NCBI GenBank assembly: GCA_945874695.1
Contig: CAMCHP010000033.1
Coordinates: forward strand, 1-33,103
Length of the DNA stretch: 33,103 nucleotides
Reading direction: 5' to 3'
From: Chryseobacterium gleum
GTDB taxonomy: Bacteria; Bacteroidota; Bacteroidia; Flavobacteriales_D; Sanyastnellaceae
Position 1 is the first letter of the stretch. Each line of letters opens with the position of its first letter. The notes below the pieces were generated by a model. That model had not been told where the DNA came from and searched no databases. It saw nothing but the letters and a program-made list of their open reading frames with translations. Positions 1-6,934 of this stretch are shown one piece after another. Position numbers and translations under genes: made by a program.

Positions 1-274
1 TCGTTGATCCCAAGTTCGAACCAAAAGAGTTTTGGTAAAAACTTGTTGTGGTAGTCACTTCCATTGGCTCACCTGCTAATCCGTAAATCGCAGAAAGGAA
101 ATCGTTCTCGTTCGTGAGTACTGCGTACAGACGATAAGTGGTAAATCCGGTTAAATCCGTTGTACCTACGATACCATCGTGTTCGACTACAACATCGATT
201 TCAACTCCTGCAAGCTGAGCTTTCGAAGTAAATGCAGCAAAAGCCACGAAAATAAAGAGTAATAATTTTTTCAT
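1..274 (-). CDS. Secreted protein of unknown function, N-terminal part only
   Basis: An open frame starts at ATG 274 and runs without a stop off the left edge, giving 91 residues. It begins MKKLLLFIFVAFAAFTSKAQ, a clear Sec signal peptide with likely cleavage before the Gln at residue 20. The mature part starts LAGVEIDVVVEHDG and includes TYRLYAVLTNENDF. From memory, similar openings occur in large secreted proteins of Flavobacteriales, but I cannot assign a family. A well-formed Bacteroidota promoter (TATATTTG with an upstream TTG at 19-bp spacing) lies 35 bases upstream, which supports the start. The terminator at 414-449 separates it from the gene behind it, so it is probably an independent unit. 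The function is unknown, and the C-terminus, where a T9SS sorting domain might be, is outside the window. Confidence 0.75.
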   Translation of the reverse strand, partial: MKKLLLFIFVAFAAFTSKAQLAGVEIDVVVEHDGIVGTTDLTGFTTYRLYAVLTNENDFLSAIYGLAGEPMEVTTTTSFYQNSFGSNLGST

Positions 275-308
275 AAAAACAGGGTTGTGTATACTGTAAA
301 ATTTGGTT

Positions 309-339
309 CAAATATAGGGTCTTAATAAATGTTGGCAAG
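309..339 (-). promoter_or_regulatory. Bacteroidota-type promoter of the left-edge secreted protein
   Basis: On the minus strand the -7 box is TATATTTG (forward 309-316), a perfect match to TAnnTTTG. CTTG at forward 336-339 fits the -33 TTTG element with exactly 19 bp between them, the known spacing for the Bacteroidota housekeeping sigma factor. Transcription would start about 30 bases before ATG 274. This is the only promoter in the window for which I see both boxes at ideal spacing. Confidence 0.7.
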
Positions 340-413
340 GCCTAATGGTTATAATTTTCAACCGCGGTAACAATTATAATGCCGAAATGTTGAAAACTCA
401 ACAACTTCACCCC

Positions 414-449
414 AAAAAAAAGAGGCTCAACGTGCGTCGAGCCTCTTTT
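414..449 (-). terminator. Rho-independent terminator of the starch-binding-protein gene
   Basis: A perfect 11-bp stem (418-428 pairs with 439-449) with a 10-base loop is followed on the minus strand by a run of eight Ts (forward 414-421, which overlaps the foot of the stem). It sits about 20 bases past the stop of the minus-strand gene ending at 472. The plus-strand side has TTTT then C, a weaker tract, so it could act weakly in both directions. Confidence 0.85.
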
Positions 450-471
450 CGATTAAACGAAGATTTAATAA

Positions 472-2175
472 TCATCCTTTCATAAAGGTTGTAGTAGCAA
501 CCTTACTGTTAATGCGAACTGCGATTATGTAAAGGCCTTCAACTAATGCCTGAACATTCACTTGCTCTGCTGATGTACTTGAAAGATTGGTTGAAGTGCT
601 CAACACAACACGACCTTGAATGTCGTAAAGCGTAATTTCAGCCACCCCCTGCTCGCCATCACTAGCAATGTTCAATTGCGTGCTCGCTGGATTTGGATAA
701 ACCGTCAATCCGAAGCCCATGTTTGGTTCTGAAATGCTCTGTCCGCAATCTACACATGAGTTGTAGCAAGCCACACCAAGTGTTTCAGGCTGGCCTGACC
801 GAACATAAATGCGGTTGAAACCACCAATGCCATTTGATGCGCCACATAAACCAATCGAGAAGTCGTAGCTCTCTTCTACCGTTGCATCCACTACGCCACC
901 TGGGAATGGGTTACCGTTAGTGTATTTGTACTGAAATTCAGCAGGACCGCTAACTGTGAGCGTCGCTTCATAGATTCCGTCGCCATCGGTATCTGTCATT
1001 TGTGTCGCACCACCTTGCCATTGTGGATCAGTAAAGTTGCCAATCAACCAAATACCCGATGCCGAAACTGCAATGTCTGCTGTATTTACTAAGAAGGTGA
1101 TTGCCGCTGGATCAGGGTTAACCGAACATTCTGAAGAACACTGGTTGTAACAGTAAGTGATCGTTTGCGGTTCATCAGCAACTACAGTAACCACACGGTT
1201 GTTGTTTGTCGCACATGCCGAAGGAACAGACTCGTTATCGTTATCTGCACCATCCCAAGCATTTCCGTTAACGAACTTATACTCGTACTCACCCGGTTGA
1301 AGGTTAAGGGTGATTTCGTAAACGTTTTCGCCCACATTGAGCATCTCATCAACTCCCGGGTTCCAAACTCCTACAGTATTTAGCTCTCCAGCGATGTGAA
1401 CGCCGTTCGGCGATACATCTTCATTGGTCATATCGACGCGGAACGTAACTGGCACTGGTGCTACACACGTTCCACACTGGTTGAAACAGTAATTTGGAGT
1501 AACGGTATTGGCAGCGGTTAGCTCCAACAAACGATTGGTGCCTGTTCCACACTCGTCTGAAATACTCTCGTTCGGGAACAAAAAGCTATCGCCGTTGATA
1601 TACTTGAAAATCAAGTTGCCATTGTCAAGAACAGCAGGGTCAAAAGCATACAAGCCCATGTAAACGCCATCGCCATCGGTGTCAAACAATTCGTTGGCTC
1701 CAGCGTCCCAACCGTTGAATTCGCCTGCAACGTGAACTCCTTGTGGAGCGATTTCAGCCTGCAAAGACATGTCAACGCGGAACAAAACAGCATACTCACC
1801 GCACGCAGCACAGTTGCTAAAGCAAACCTCATAGGTGGCATCCATCATACCCACTTCGATGCGACGGTTGGTATTGCCACTCAGGTTCGCACGGCATGCG
1901 TCAGGCACCACTTCTTCTTGTGGCCAATCGTTGCCGTTGATAAACTTAAATTCGTAAGCGCCCGCTTCCAAAGACAGGGTTACCGAGTAAACGCCATTCC
2001 CATCGTCTGTGAGCGGCGTAGAGTTCGGACTCCAGCCTTGAAAATCACCTGCGATGTGAACGCCTTCAGCGGCCACGGTTTCATTGTTCATGTCGACCGA
2101 AAAGGTCACATTCACCTGCGCGGAGGCGAACGATACGGCCATCAGACCTAAAAGAAAAGAGTAAAGTTTCTTCAT
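472..2175 (-). CDS. T9SS-exported protein with four tandem starch-binding-like modules
   Basis: This 567-residue protein has a Sec signal peptide (1-20, ending FASAQ) and a C-terminal T9SS type A sorting domain (about 490-567, with VYPNPAS, GRVV and GLYIIAV). Between them lie four related modules at about 22-127, 129-239, 242-350 and 357-477. Modules 1-3 begin with a VDM strand and contain GVH(I/V)AGE/D; across the four the pattern continues with an aromatic-rich turn, VY/IY and K(F/Y)xNGN/D. This resembles CBM48/AMPK-type glycogen-binding beta-sandwich domains. Each module ends with a cysteine cluster of the type CFxxCxxC or CYNxC, probably disulfide-bonded. It is divergently paired with the GH13 enzyme at 2281, suggesting alpha-glucan capture at the cell surface or in the medium. 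It has no catalytic domain. The exact ligand and the CBM family number are inferred. Confidence 0.88.
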   Translation of the reverse strand: MKKLYSFLLGLMAVSFASAQVNVTFSVDMNNETVAAEGVHIAGDFQGWSPNSTPLTDDGNGVYSVTLSLEAGAYEFKFINGNDWPQEEVVPDACRANLSGNTNRRIEVGMMDATYEVCFSNCAACGEYAVLFRVDMSLQAEIAPQGVHVAGEFNGWDAGANELFDTDGDGVYMGLYAFDPAVLDNGNLIFKYINGDSFLFPNESISDECGTGTNRLLELTAANTVTPNYCFNQCGTCVAPVPVTFRVDMTNEDVSPNGVHIAGELNTVGVWNPGVDEMLNVGENVYEITLNLQPGEYEYKFVNGNAWDGADNDNESVPSACATNNNRVVTVVADEPQTITYCYNQCSSECSVNPDPAAITFLVNTADIAVSASGIWLIGNFTDPQWQGGATQMTDTDGDGIYEATLTVSGPAEFQYKYTNGNPFPGGVVDATVEESYDFSIGLCGASNGIGGFNRIYVRSGQPETLGVACYNSCVDCGQSISEPNMGFGLTVYPNPASTQLNIASDGEQGVAEITLYDIQGRVVLSTSTNLSSTSAEQVNVQALVEGLYIIAVRINSKVATTTFMKG

Positions 2176-2205
2176 GATGTATAGTTTATTCGAAATTTGT
2201 AGCTC

Positions 2206-2222
2206 AGTGTATCAGATACACT
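2206..2222. promoter_or_regulatory. 17-bp perfect palindrome, possible operator between the starch genes
   Basis: AGTGTATC-A-GATACACT is an exact 8+1+8 inverted repeat in the 105-bp gap between the divergent starch-binding-protein and amylase genes. It lies just downstream of the minus-strand -7 box (2230-2237), at or next to the predicted transcription start, a usual place for a repressor. No regulator gene is adjacent, so the binding protein is unknown. A short RNA hairpin in the leader is the alternative. Confidence 0.5.
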
Positions 2223-2229
2223 TTCAACT

Positions 2230-2237
2230 CAAAAGTA
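2230..2237 (-). promoter_or_regulatory. -7 box of the starch-binding-protein gene
   Basis: TACTTTTG on the minus strand matches TAnnTTTG and lies 54 bases before ATG 2175. I see no -33 element at 19 bp; the nearest TTG is at about 22 bp. Confidence 0.45.
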
Positions 2238-2268
2238 GTATTCTTTTTCAAATTCTTAGCAATTCCCT

Positions 2269-2276
2269 TAGATTCG
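2269..2276 (+). promoter_or_regulatory. Promoter -7-like box abutting the amylase start (leaderless?)
   Basis: TAGATTCG, a TAnnTTCG variant of the Bacteroidota -7 box, lies exactly 4 bases before ATG 2281. The distance places the expected transcription start at or next to the A of the start codon, which would make a leaderless mRNA. A T-rich stretch is present about 19-24 bp upstream, but there is no exact TTG. Four other genes in the window show the same 4-base spacing. Confidence 0.4.
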
Positions 2277-2280
2277 ATTC

Positions 2281-4137
2281 ATGAAAACCTACCGATACAT
2301 TATTGGACTGATCGCAGGAGTACTTCTCTCAATTGCCGTGCCTATTCATGCTCAAATTCAACGCGTTGAGCCACCTTATTGGTGGATCGGCATGGAGGAA
2401 ACACGCCTAGAAATTCTCTTTTATGGTCCAAATATTGGTCGTTACGAAGTTCAAGTTGAAGACTCCTCACTCCTGCTTTCCATTGTAAATGTAACCCGCT
2501 TGGTTAACCCGAATTACCTTTTGGTAATGGTTGAGGTCTCAAACAACCTTGAACCCGGAACCTACGATTTCGTGTTTTCCAAAAATGAGTCGCAATTTAT
2601 TGTGCCTTATGCTTTTGAATCGAAATCAAAACAAGCTCAAGGCGCTTCTGGATTAGACCCAACCGACTTTATTTACCTCGCCTTTCCTGATCGTTTTGCG
2701 AATGGAGATTCGACCAACGATGCATTGCCCGAAATGCTGCAAACCAAAATAGATCGATCAGCCCTATTTGAACGGCACGGGGGCGATTTGGAAGGCATTC
2801 GCCAACGCATCCCTTATTTTAATGAACTCGGCATCACTGCCCTTTGGATCAATCCGCTTATAGAAAACAACCAGCCCAAAGAATCTTACCACGGCTATGC
2901 GGCGACCGACCTCTACTCCATTGATCCTCGTTTTGGCACCAATGTGAGTTATGCCAAATTTGTTCAAGAATGTCATGCGAACGGGCTCAAAGTAATCGTC
3001 GATATTGTCTACAACCACTGGGGTGACCAGCATTGGATCTACCGCGATCTTCCCGATTCTTCGTGGTTTAATTTTCACCCTGAGTACACCCGCACGAGTT
3101 ACCGAGCCACCACGTTGTTTGATCCCTACGCCCATCCTGCCGAAAGGCAGAAATTCACCGACGGATGGTTTGACCACCACATGCCTGATTTGAACCAGCA
3201 GAATCCACACTTGGCCAATTACCTGATTCAACATAGTTTGTGGACGATTGGGAACTTTGGCGTGGATGCTTTCCGCATTGATACCTACGCATACCCCGAT
3301 CAGTTGTTTATGCGTGATTTGGCCCAGAGGATCAAAAAAGAATACCCGAATTTCTTCTGTTTTGGTGAAACTTGGGTACATGGCACACCGGTTCAGGCTT
3401 GGTTTACGGAGAAGAACGGCACGCTGAAACATTTCGATTCACACCTCCAAGCTGTCACTGATTTTCAGCTTTACTATGCCGTGCAAGATGCTTTAAGTCA
3501 GCCTTTCGGCTGGACGCAGGGCGCGGCGCGATTGTACTACACCCTTGCAAAAGATATTTTGTACCAGCACCCTGAATTGAACGTGACCTTTTTGGATAAC
3601 CACGACCTGAGCAGAATCTTTTCTGTGCTCAGTGAAGATCGCCGAAAACTTAAAATTGCCTTGGGCTTTTTGATGACCACGCGCGGTATTCCTTCGATTT
3701 ATTACGGAACTGAAATCGGCATGAAGAACTTCGCTGATCCTGATGGTAAAGTCCGTGAAGATTTCCCAGGTGGCTGGCCCAATGATGCGATGAATAAGTT
3801 CGAAGCTGATGGACGAACAACTGATGAAGCGCTAATCTTCGATTACGTTAAGGCGCTCGGTCAATACCGCAAATTACGTCCAGACATTTGCCGAGGTGAA
3901 TTGGTGCATTTTGTCCCAGAAGATGGTGTTTACGTGTATTTCAGGACGGGTGAAAATCGTAAGCTGATGGTGATAATCAATCCGGAAGACAAACAGAAAA
4001 AACTCAACTTATCAAGGTTTTCAGACATGGTTACCCCAGGCGACTACGGGGTTGAAATCATATATGACCAAATTACAACCTTAACCCCCATTCTGAACCT
4101 TGAGCCTTACACGATCAAAATGTACGAAGTGCGTTAA
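2281..4137 (+). CDS. GH13 alpha-amylase, cyclomaltodextrinase/neopullulanase type, periplasmic
   Basis: This 618-residue enzyme hydrolyses alpha-1,4 bonds in maltodextrins, cyclodextrins or pullulan (family inference). Residues 1-24 form a signal peptide ending IHAQ with no lipobox, so a soluble periplasmic location is likely. An N-terminal beta-sandwich (about 26-112) resembles the Cyc-maltodext_N domain and precedes the catalytic barrel (about 125-535). Its conserved regions are DIVYNH (241-246), GVDAFRID with nucleophile D334, FGET with acid/base E363, and FLDNHD with D442. A C-terminal beta domain follows (about 540-618). The layout matches SusA-like neopullulanases. It is divergent from the T9SS starch-binding protein, and its stop codon shares TTAA with the convergent thioesterase gene. 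The start at 2281 is supported by the signal peptide and the promoter-like box just before it. Precise substrate choice cannot be read from sequence. Confidence 0.93.
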   Translation: MKTYRYIIGLIAGVLLSIAVPIHAQIQRVEPPYWWIGMEETRLEILFYGPNIGRYEVQVEDSSLLLSIVNVTRLVNPNYLLVMVEVSNNLEPGTYDFVFSKNESQFIVPYAFESKSKQAQGASGLDPTDFIYLAFPDRFANGDSTNDALPEMLQTKIDRSALFERHGGDLEGIRQRIPYFNELGITALWINPLIENNQPKESYHGYAATDLYSIDPRFGTNVSYAKFVQECHANGLKVIVDIVYNHWGDQHWIYRDLPDSSWFNFHPEYTRTSYRATTLFDPYAHPAERQKFTDGWFDHHMPDLNQQNPHLANYLIQHSLWTIGNFGVDAFRIDTYAYPDQLFMRDLAQRIKKEYPNFFCFGETWVHGTPVQAWFTEKNGTLKHFDSHLQAVTDFQLYYAVQDALSQPFGWTQGAARLYYTLAKDILYQHPELNVTFLDNHDLSRIFSVLSEDRRKLKIALGFLMTTRGIPSIYYGTEIGMKNFADPDGKVREDFPGGWPNDAMNKFEADGRTTDEALIFDYVKALGQYRKLRPDICRGELVHFVPEDGVYVYFRTGENRKLMVIINPEDKQKKLNLSRFSDMVTPGDYGVEIIYDQITTLTPILNLEPYTIKMYEVR

Positions 4138-4550
4138 GCACTAAGTTTTTCACGCCATAAAGCTGGAACTTCGCGTTTCACGCCACGGCTGTAGTCGAAA
4201 CAAACGAGGATTGATTTCCCTTTGGTGCATAAACGCTCTTGGGATTCGCCTTTGGGCAATCGAAAAACTTCATACGAAACGATCAAGCTGCTCGTGCCTA
4301 CGTGCTCGCATCGCGTTAAAATTCGTACCCGATCATTCAGCAGAATTGGCTCAAGATAATCAACTTCGTTGCGTGCGAGAACAATTCCGTCGGTTTGCCA
4401 GTTCCACTCTCCAGCGATCAATGCATTGAACCAAGCAATACGGGCTTGCTCAAAATAATTGAGATAAACCGCATTGTTCACGTGACCCATTGCGTCGATG
4501 TCTGAAAATCGAACCTCAATAAAGTGCTCTGAGATAACTGAGTTTTGCAT
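4134..4550 (-). CDS. Hotdog-fold acyl-CoA thioesterase (4HBT/YbgC family)
   Basis: The protein has the 4HBT thioesterase signature EVRFSDIDAMGHVNN near its N-terminus, where the Asp of DAMGHVNN is the family's catalytic residue, followed by YLNYFEQARIAWF. Such enzymes release free acid from acyl-CoA or acyl-ACP in the cytosol; the chain length handled here is unknown. I chose ATG 4550 (138 residues) over an in-frame GTG at 4577. The family normally starts close to the catalytic loop, and a -7-like box (CACCTTTG) sits exactly 4 bases before 4550, inside what would be coding sequence for the longer form. It is convergent with the amylase and their stop codons overlap in TTAA. It is probably monocistronic and diverges from the peroxiredoxin-like gene. 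Confidence 0.85.
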   Translation of the reverse strand: MQNSVISEHFIEVRFSDIDAMGHVNNAVYLNYFEQARIAWFNALIAGEWNWQTDGIVLARNEVDYLEPILLNDRVRILTRCEHVGTSSLIVSYEVFRLPKGESQERLCTKGKSILVCFDYSRGVKREVPALWREKLSA

Positions 4551-4554
4551 ATTG

Positions 4555-4562
4555 CAAAGGTG
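4555..4562 (-). promoter_or_regulatory. -7-like box abutting the thioesterase start
   Basis: On the minus strand, CACCTTTG (one mismatch to TAnnTTTG) is followed by 4 bases and then ATG 4550. It favours the shorter start and implies a leaderless or near-leaderless message. Confidence 0.3.
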
Positions 4563-4598
4563 CGATAGACTTTTCACATCTCAGGCAAAAGCAATGGT

Positions 4599-4606
4599 TA
4601 TCTTTG
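4599..4606 (+). promoter_or_regulatory. -7 box of the peroxiredoxin-like gene
   Basis: TATCTTTG is an exact TAnnTTTG match, 30 bases before ATG 4637. It overlaps the in-frame TTG at 4604, so that upstream TTG cannot be a start on a transcript made from this promoter. No clear -33 element is seen. Confidence 0.5.
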
Positions 4607-4636
4607 CCCCTACAAGATCAAGAACGAACCTTTGAT

Positions 4637-5446
4637 ATGATCAAGTCAATTTACATCACATTTTACGTTGTATTCCTCCTCGTTGGTGGCGTTATTTCAA
4701 CGATCCACTTCAATGAGAATATACTTTCGATTGGTCGATTTGCGGCAATCACTGCCTTTTTGACGGGTTGGATCTGGTGGATTTATGTTTTCACCGTGCG
4801 CTTGCGCAATGCGATGTTCGCTTCAATGGTTGTAACTGTGGCTACAGCAACATCGCTTTTGATTGCCATTGGATCACACTACATTTCAGGCGATGGTAGT
4901 TTGTTCAGCGTGAGCATGTGCCTAGCCGCACTGGTAAGTTGGTTGGTGTATCATTTGCTCATTTCTCGAATGCGAAATTTGCGCGACACGCTCAAGCCTG
5001 GCGAATTGTTCCCCGATGCACAAGTGATCGATGCAAACGGCCAGACCATGCAATTGGCGAGTCTTCCAGGAAAGAAGATGTTCCTATTTCACCGCGGAAA
5101 GTGGTGTCCATTTTGTGTTGAACAAGTGACCGAATTCAATGAGGCCCTCGATGCTTATGAGACCAAAGGTGTTCGCATATACAGCATCAGTGCTGACCAA
5201 CCGCGCCACTTACCCGCGTCTAACTTTGTTGCTTTTCAAGACCCAAAGGGTGAATTGGGCAAAACACTGGGCATCTTAGTTAAAAACGGTTTGCCTTTCG
5301 GATTTCAAATCTTCGGCTTTCGCTCCGATCAATTCGAGCCACTTGGTGTACTGGTCGACGAAAACATGCGGATTATTGCCGCACACAAACCAAAAGACAA
5401 TCGAAATCGAAGTACCCCACAGTGGTTTCTTCGTTTTCTCAACTGA
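4637..5446 (+). CDS. Membrane-anchored peroxiredoxin-like (AhpC/TSA) protein
   Basis: The protein has 269 residues from ATG 4637 (MIKSIYITFY). Four hydrophobic segments (about 3-25, 35-55, 59-82 and 88-110) form an N-terminal membrane domain. An AhpC/TSA thioredoxin-fold domain follows (about 119-251), beginning LKPGELFPDAQVID. It carries the active-site sequence HRGKWCPFC, with C157 and C160 as a CxxC pair. A thiol peroxidase or disulfide reductase role is inferred; whether the domain faces the cytosol or periplasm is not certain, although an even number of membrane spans puts both ends on the same side. An in-frame TTG at 4604 would add 11 residues but lies inside the -7 box. The combination of four membrane spans and a peroxiredoxin-like domain is less common than soluble forms. 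The LptF/LptG-like gene follows after 27 bases with its own promoter box. Confidence 0.8.
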   Translation: MIKSIYITFYVVFLLVGGVISTIHFNENILSIGRFAAITAFLTGWIWWIYVFTVRLRNAMFASMVVTVATATSLLIAIGSHYISGDGSLFSVSMCLAALVSWLVYHLLISRMRNLRDTLKPGELFPDAQVIDANGQTMQLASLPGKKMFLFHRGKWCPFCVEQVTEFNEALDAYETKGVRIYSISADQPRHLPASNFVAFQDPKGELGKTLGILVKNGLPFGFQIFGFRSDQFEPLGVLVDENMRIIAAHKPKDNRNRSTPQWFLRFLN

Positions 5447-5451
5447 CCCGC

Positions 5452-5459
5452 TATCTTTG
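5452..5459 (+). promoter_or_regulatory. -7 box of the permease-glycosyltransferase operon
   Basis: TATCTTTG is an exact TAnnTTTG match, 14 bases before ATG 5474, in the 27-bp gap after the peroxiredoxin-like gene. It would give a leader of only about 8-10 bases. No convincing -33 element is seen. Confidence 0.45.
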
Positions 5460-5473
5460 TCGAAACCGCGACG

Positions 5474-6934
5474 ATGAAGAAACTCGCACTCTTATTGATT
5501 CGCACCTTCATTGGACCGTTTATCGTATCCTTCATTATTGCTTTGTTCATTCTCGACATGCAGTTTTTATGGCTGTATGCCGATGACCTCATGGGCAAAG
5601 GGCTCGAGGTTCCCGTGATCTTGGAGTTGATGTTGTATGCCTCGGCGCGTTTTGTGAACATGGCACTGCCTTTGGCAATCTTGATGTCGTCGATAATGAC
5701 CATGGGAGCCCTTGCAGAGAATTATGAGCTTACAGCCATGAAGACTGCAGGATTGTCATTGTATCGCATTCTACGACCACTCGCTGTGCTCATTGTACTC
5801 ATCGGCATTGGAGCCTTTTACTTCTCCAATAATATTTGGCCGGTTTCGAACTTAAAGTTTCGCACCCTCCTTTATTCAGTGACCAAACAAAAGCCCGCAT
5901 TGAACCTTAATGACGGTGTCTTTTATGCCGGCATTGAAGGGTTTTCTATCCGTGTAACGCGTAAAGACCCAAAAACCCAAGTGTTGTACGATGTGCTCAT
6001 TTACGACCACCGTGAAGCGAGCGAAGGAAGTCGAACTGTTATTCGGGCTGAACGTGGTGAAATGGATCAAACCACAGACAAACGCTTCTTGAATTTCACC
6101 TTGTACAATGGCTACAGCTATGACGAGCAACGTGAAGATGTGCGCCGCCCCGACCAACGCACGCACCCTCACCTCGCCAACCGTTTCGAAAAACAAATTT
6201 TGCGCATCGACCTCTCCTCGCTGGCGTTCAACAAAGCCGACGAAGACCTGTTCAAGAACGCCTACGAAATGATGACCATCGGTCAGCTTACGACGACGGT
6301 TGATTCACTGCGCGCCGAAATCACGCAAAAGGAAGACGATCTGGTTACCTACAGCACAAGAACGCTCTTCTTAACCCGCGATAGCCTTAAAATGGACGAA
6401 GCGGAAACCGATCAGGAAGCGAGCCAAGCAGGCGCACATTTTCTGACTGAATTCTCAGCCGTGCAACAGCAACGGATCATCGAACAAGCCATCGAAACAA
6501 CCCGAAATTTCAAAAAGTCTGTCGAAAACGTGTTAGAAGACATCGCAGGCAGAGACCGCCTCGCTGACCGCCACGATATTGAGTGGCACCGCAAATTCTT
6601 TCTGGCTTTTTCATGCCTCGTGCTCTTCTTTATTGGTGCTCCGCTCGGAGCGATTATTCGCAAAGGCGGATTAGGCTTACCTACATTAATCGCCATTTTT
6701 CTCTTCCTCATTTACTACATCATTACCATTGTTGGCGAGCGAATGATCAAAGCCGGAAACATGGAACCCGTAATTGGTATGTGGATCAGCACTGTCGTGC
6801 TATTTCCTTTGAGTATTTTCCTCACCTACAAAGCGGCCACCGATTCGAGCATCATGAACCTCGATCAGTACACGGCGTGGTTAAAAAAGTTGTTTACCAA
6901 ACGCAAACATGAAGGTACTTCAACTTTGCCATAA
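5474..6934 (+). CDS. LptF/LptG (YjgP/YjgQ) family permease with enlarged periplasmic region
   Basis: This 486-residue inner-membrane protein belongs to the YjgP/YjgQ family, whose members LptF and LptG form the transmembrane part of the LPS export ABC transporter. Three N-terminal membrane spans (about 13-35, 56-78 and 101-119) and three C-terminal ones (about 376-395, 402-421 and 433-452) flank a large periplasmic part. The coupling-helix region after span 2, ENYELTAMKTAGLSLYRILRP, is typical. E. coli LptF and LptG have about 360 residues; the extra length here lies at about 250-365 and is charged, helical and probably coiled coil. I cannot tell LptF from LptG, so no symbol is given. The last 26 bases overlap the start of a GT4 glycosyltransferase gene, consistent with a surface-glycan or LPS operon. 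Confidence 0.88.
   Translation: MKKLALLLIRTFIGPFIVSFIIALFILDMQFLWLYADDLMGKGLEVPVILELMLYASARFVNMALPLAILMSSIMTMGALAENYELTAMKTAGLSLYRILRPLAVLIVLIGIGAFYFSNNIWPVSNLKFRTLLYSVTKQKPALNLNDGVFYAGIEGFSIRVTRKDPKTQVLYDVLIYDHREASEGSRTVIRAERGEMDQTTDKRFLNFTLYNGYSYDEQREDVRRPDQRTHPHLANRFEKQILRIDLSSLAFNKADEDLFKNAYEMMTIGQLTTTVDSLRAEITQKEDDLVTYSTRTLFLTRDSLKMDEAETDQEASQAGAHFLTEFSAVQQQRIIEQAIETTRNFKKSVENVLEDIAGRDRLADRHDIEWHRKFFLAFSCLVLFFIGAPLGAIIRKGGLGLPTLIAIFLFLIYYIITIVGERMIKAGNMEPVIGMWISTVVLFPLSIFLTYKAATDSSIMNLDQYTAWLKKLFTKRKHEGTSTLP

Noticed and set aside
349-403. Two AT-rich dyads (349-356 with 372-379; 388-393 with 398-403) upstream of the left-edge gene
   Set aside because: Arms of 6-8 bp in AT-rich sequence are expected by chance, and they lie behind rather than at the promoter.
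2764-3432. A 222-residue open frame on the minus strand across the amylase gene
   Set aside because: It is antisense to the GH13 catalytic motifs, has no family features, and its length follows from codon bias of the real gene.
4551-4577. GTG 4577 as start of the thioesterase
   Set aside because: It adds nine residues not expected in the family, and a -7-like box lies between it and ATG 4550.
4604-4636. TTG 4604 as start of the peroxiredoxin-like protein
   Set aside because: The TTG is part of the TATCTTTG promoter box; ATG 4637 directly precedes the first membrane span.
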